A stretch of 6,595 bases of DNA from Flavobacteriales bacterium CG18_big_fil_WC_8_21_14_2_50_32_9 (GTDB lineage Bacteria > Bacteroidota > Bacteroidia > Flavobacteriales_E > Vicingaceae): assembly GCA_002770955.1 (NCBI GenBank), contig PCUH01000142.1, forward strand, positions 223 to 6,817. The letters run 5' to 3'. A model generated the notes under the pieces. That model was not told where the DNA came from and did no database searches. It saw only the letters and a program-made list of their open reading frames with translations. Both the position numbers and the translations under genes were made by a program. Of this stretch, positions 5,835 through 6,595 are shown in pieces. Each line of letters opens with the position of its first letter. The stretch's first letter is position 1.

Positions 5835-6595
5835 ATGGACAACAACAAAACTTGGACAAAAGAAGAAATTCTAAACATATACAACCAACCTTTAATGGAA
5901 TTGATTTACGATGCAGCACAAGTGCATCGTTTACACCACGACCCACTTAAAATTCAGGTGAGTAAATTAATTTCTATAAAAACTGGTGGTTGTCCTGAAG
6001 ATTGTGGGTATTGCCCACAGGCTGCTCGTTACCATACTAATATTGAAAAAAATAACTTAATGCCTTTAGAAGAAGTGTTGGCTAAAGCTGAAGCTGCAAA
6101 AGCAACGGGTTCATCAAGAGTTTGTATGGGTGCTGCGTGGAGAAACGTACAAGATGGAGAAGATTTTGACCAAGTTATTAAAATGGTAAAAGGATTAAGT
6201 GCGATGAACATGGAAGTATGTTGTACCTTAGGTATGGTTACTGAAAACCAAGCAACACGTTTGGCTGAAGCAGGTTTGCATTACTACAACCATAACATTG
6301 ATACATCTGAAGAATATTACAAAGAAGTAATTTCAACCAGAAGTTTTAATGATAGGATAAAAACATTAGAGAATGTGCGTAAAAGTTCATTAAAAGTTTG
6401 TTCTGGAGGTATTATCGGAATGGGCGAAACTGTTAACGACCGTATTGGAATGTTAATGGGTTTATTAAAATTAAGCTCCGCACCAGAATCTATTCCAATC
6501 AATGCGTTGGTTCCAGTTGAAGGAACTCCTTTAGAAGAACAAGAAATTGTACCTATTTGGGATGTGGTAAGAATGATTGCTACCACACGAATTGT
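5835..6595 (+). CDS. bioB: Biotin synthase BioB (3' end outside window)
   Basis: BioB is a cytoplasmic radical SAM enzyme that inserts sulfur into dethiobiotin to make biotin, consuming its own [2Fe-2S] cluster. The frame runs from the ATG at 5835 to the right edge, 253 whole codons without a stop. The radical SAM cluster motif is TGGCPEDCGYCPQAARY, with Cys53, Cys57 and Cys60, the same numbering as E. coli. The [2Fe-2S] ligands are present as Cys97 (SRVCMGAAWR), Cys129 (EVCCTLGM) and Cys189 (KVCSGGIIGMGE). YNHNIDTS (151-158) and PINALVPVEGTPL are also family hallmarks. The fourth ligand, an Arg near residue 260 in E. coli, would fall beyond the edge. The family is usually about 320-380 residues, so roughly a quarter or more is missing. 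The start fits the family N terminus (WTKEEILNIYNQP), and an A/T-rich stretch replaces a Shine-Dalgarno sequence. It diverges from trmD. Other bio genes may follow downstream, outside view. Confidence 0.97.
   Translation, partial: MDNNKTWTKEEILNIYNQPLMELIYDAAQVHRLHHDPLKIQVSKLISIKTGGCPEDCGYCPQAARYHTNIEKNNLMPLEEVLAKAEAAKATGSSRVCMGAAWRNVQDGEDFDQVIKMVKGLSAMNMEVCCTLGMVTENQATRLAEAGLHYYNHNIDTSEEYYKEVISTRSFNDRIKTLENVRKSSLKVCSGGIIGMGETVNDRIGMLMGLLKLSSAPESIPINALVPVEGTPLEEQEIVPIWDVVRMIATTRI

Noticed and set aside
5683..5874. Open frame of 63 codons on the plus strand
   Set aside because: It runs antisense to the trmD start, across the promoter region and into bioB in another frame; it has no domain and is a shadow.
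6219..6224. Double cysteine Cys129-Cys130 in BioB as a possible unusual cluster ligand
   Set aside because: A CCTLG variant of the E. coli CMTLG segment is, as I recall, common in BioB, so the extra Cys is not remarkable.
6029..6586. Two open frames on the minus strand (6029-6211 and 6317-6586)
   Set aside because: Both lie wholly antisense to bioB, whose Cys motifs and continuous frame are unambiguous.
1..6595. A previously undescribed system, mobile element, CRISPR array or structural RNA
   Set aside because: Apart from the 59-codon left-edge fragment, every gene is a well-known housekeeping or envelope family with intact motifs, no gap exceeds 100 bp, and no array, long terminal inverted repeats, tRNA or rRNA is visible.

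Overview
The window looks like ordinary chromosome from a member of the Bacteroidota, most likely the Flavobacteriales or a close relative. The DNA is strongly AT-rich (about one third G+C by eye). No start codon has a Shine-Dalgarno sequence, and the intergenic regions carry the Bacteroidota-type promoter core TAnnTTTG. The short, beta-lactamase-poor form of ComEC and the residue choices in TrmD fit the same group. I assign no genus.

Layout: the left edge holds the last 59 codons of an unrecognised plus-strand gene (3-182). A 76-bp gap follows, then a tight plus-strand run: manC (259-1335, GDP-mannose synthesis), tatC (1394-2206, Tat translocase core), lptB (2211-2942, ATPase of the LPS exporter) and comEC (2943-5075, DNA-uptake channel). 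tatC and lptB are 4 bp apart. lptB and comEC are 0 bp apart and in the same frame, so these three are almost certainly one transcript. manC may belong to it or may be separate, because a 58-bp gap with a short repeat precedes tatC. trmD (5061-5738, minus strand) converges on comEC and overlaps its 3' end by 15 bp. trmD and bioB (5835 to beyond the right edge, plus strand) diverge from a 96-bp promoter region containing a small repeat and a plausible promoter on each strand.

Functionally, the central run is an envelope cluster: a sugar-nucleotide supplier for surface glycans, a folded-protein exporter, the LPS export motor and the DNA uptake channel. trmD (tRNA modification) and bioB (biotin synthesis) are housekeeping genes that probably lie here by chance.

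I see no mobile element, CRISPR array, structural RNA, toxin-antitoxin pair or defence system, and I do not think the window contains an undescribed system. The points worth a second look are small: a TTG start abutting the previous stop, a ComEC C-terminal domain without its metal motif, a substitution at a signal-peptide-contact position of TatC, and the repeats in two intergenic regions.
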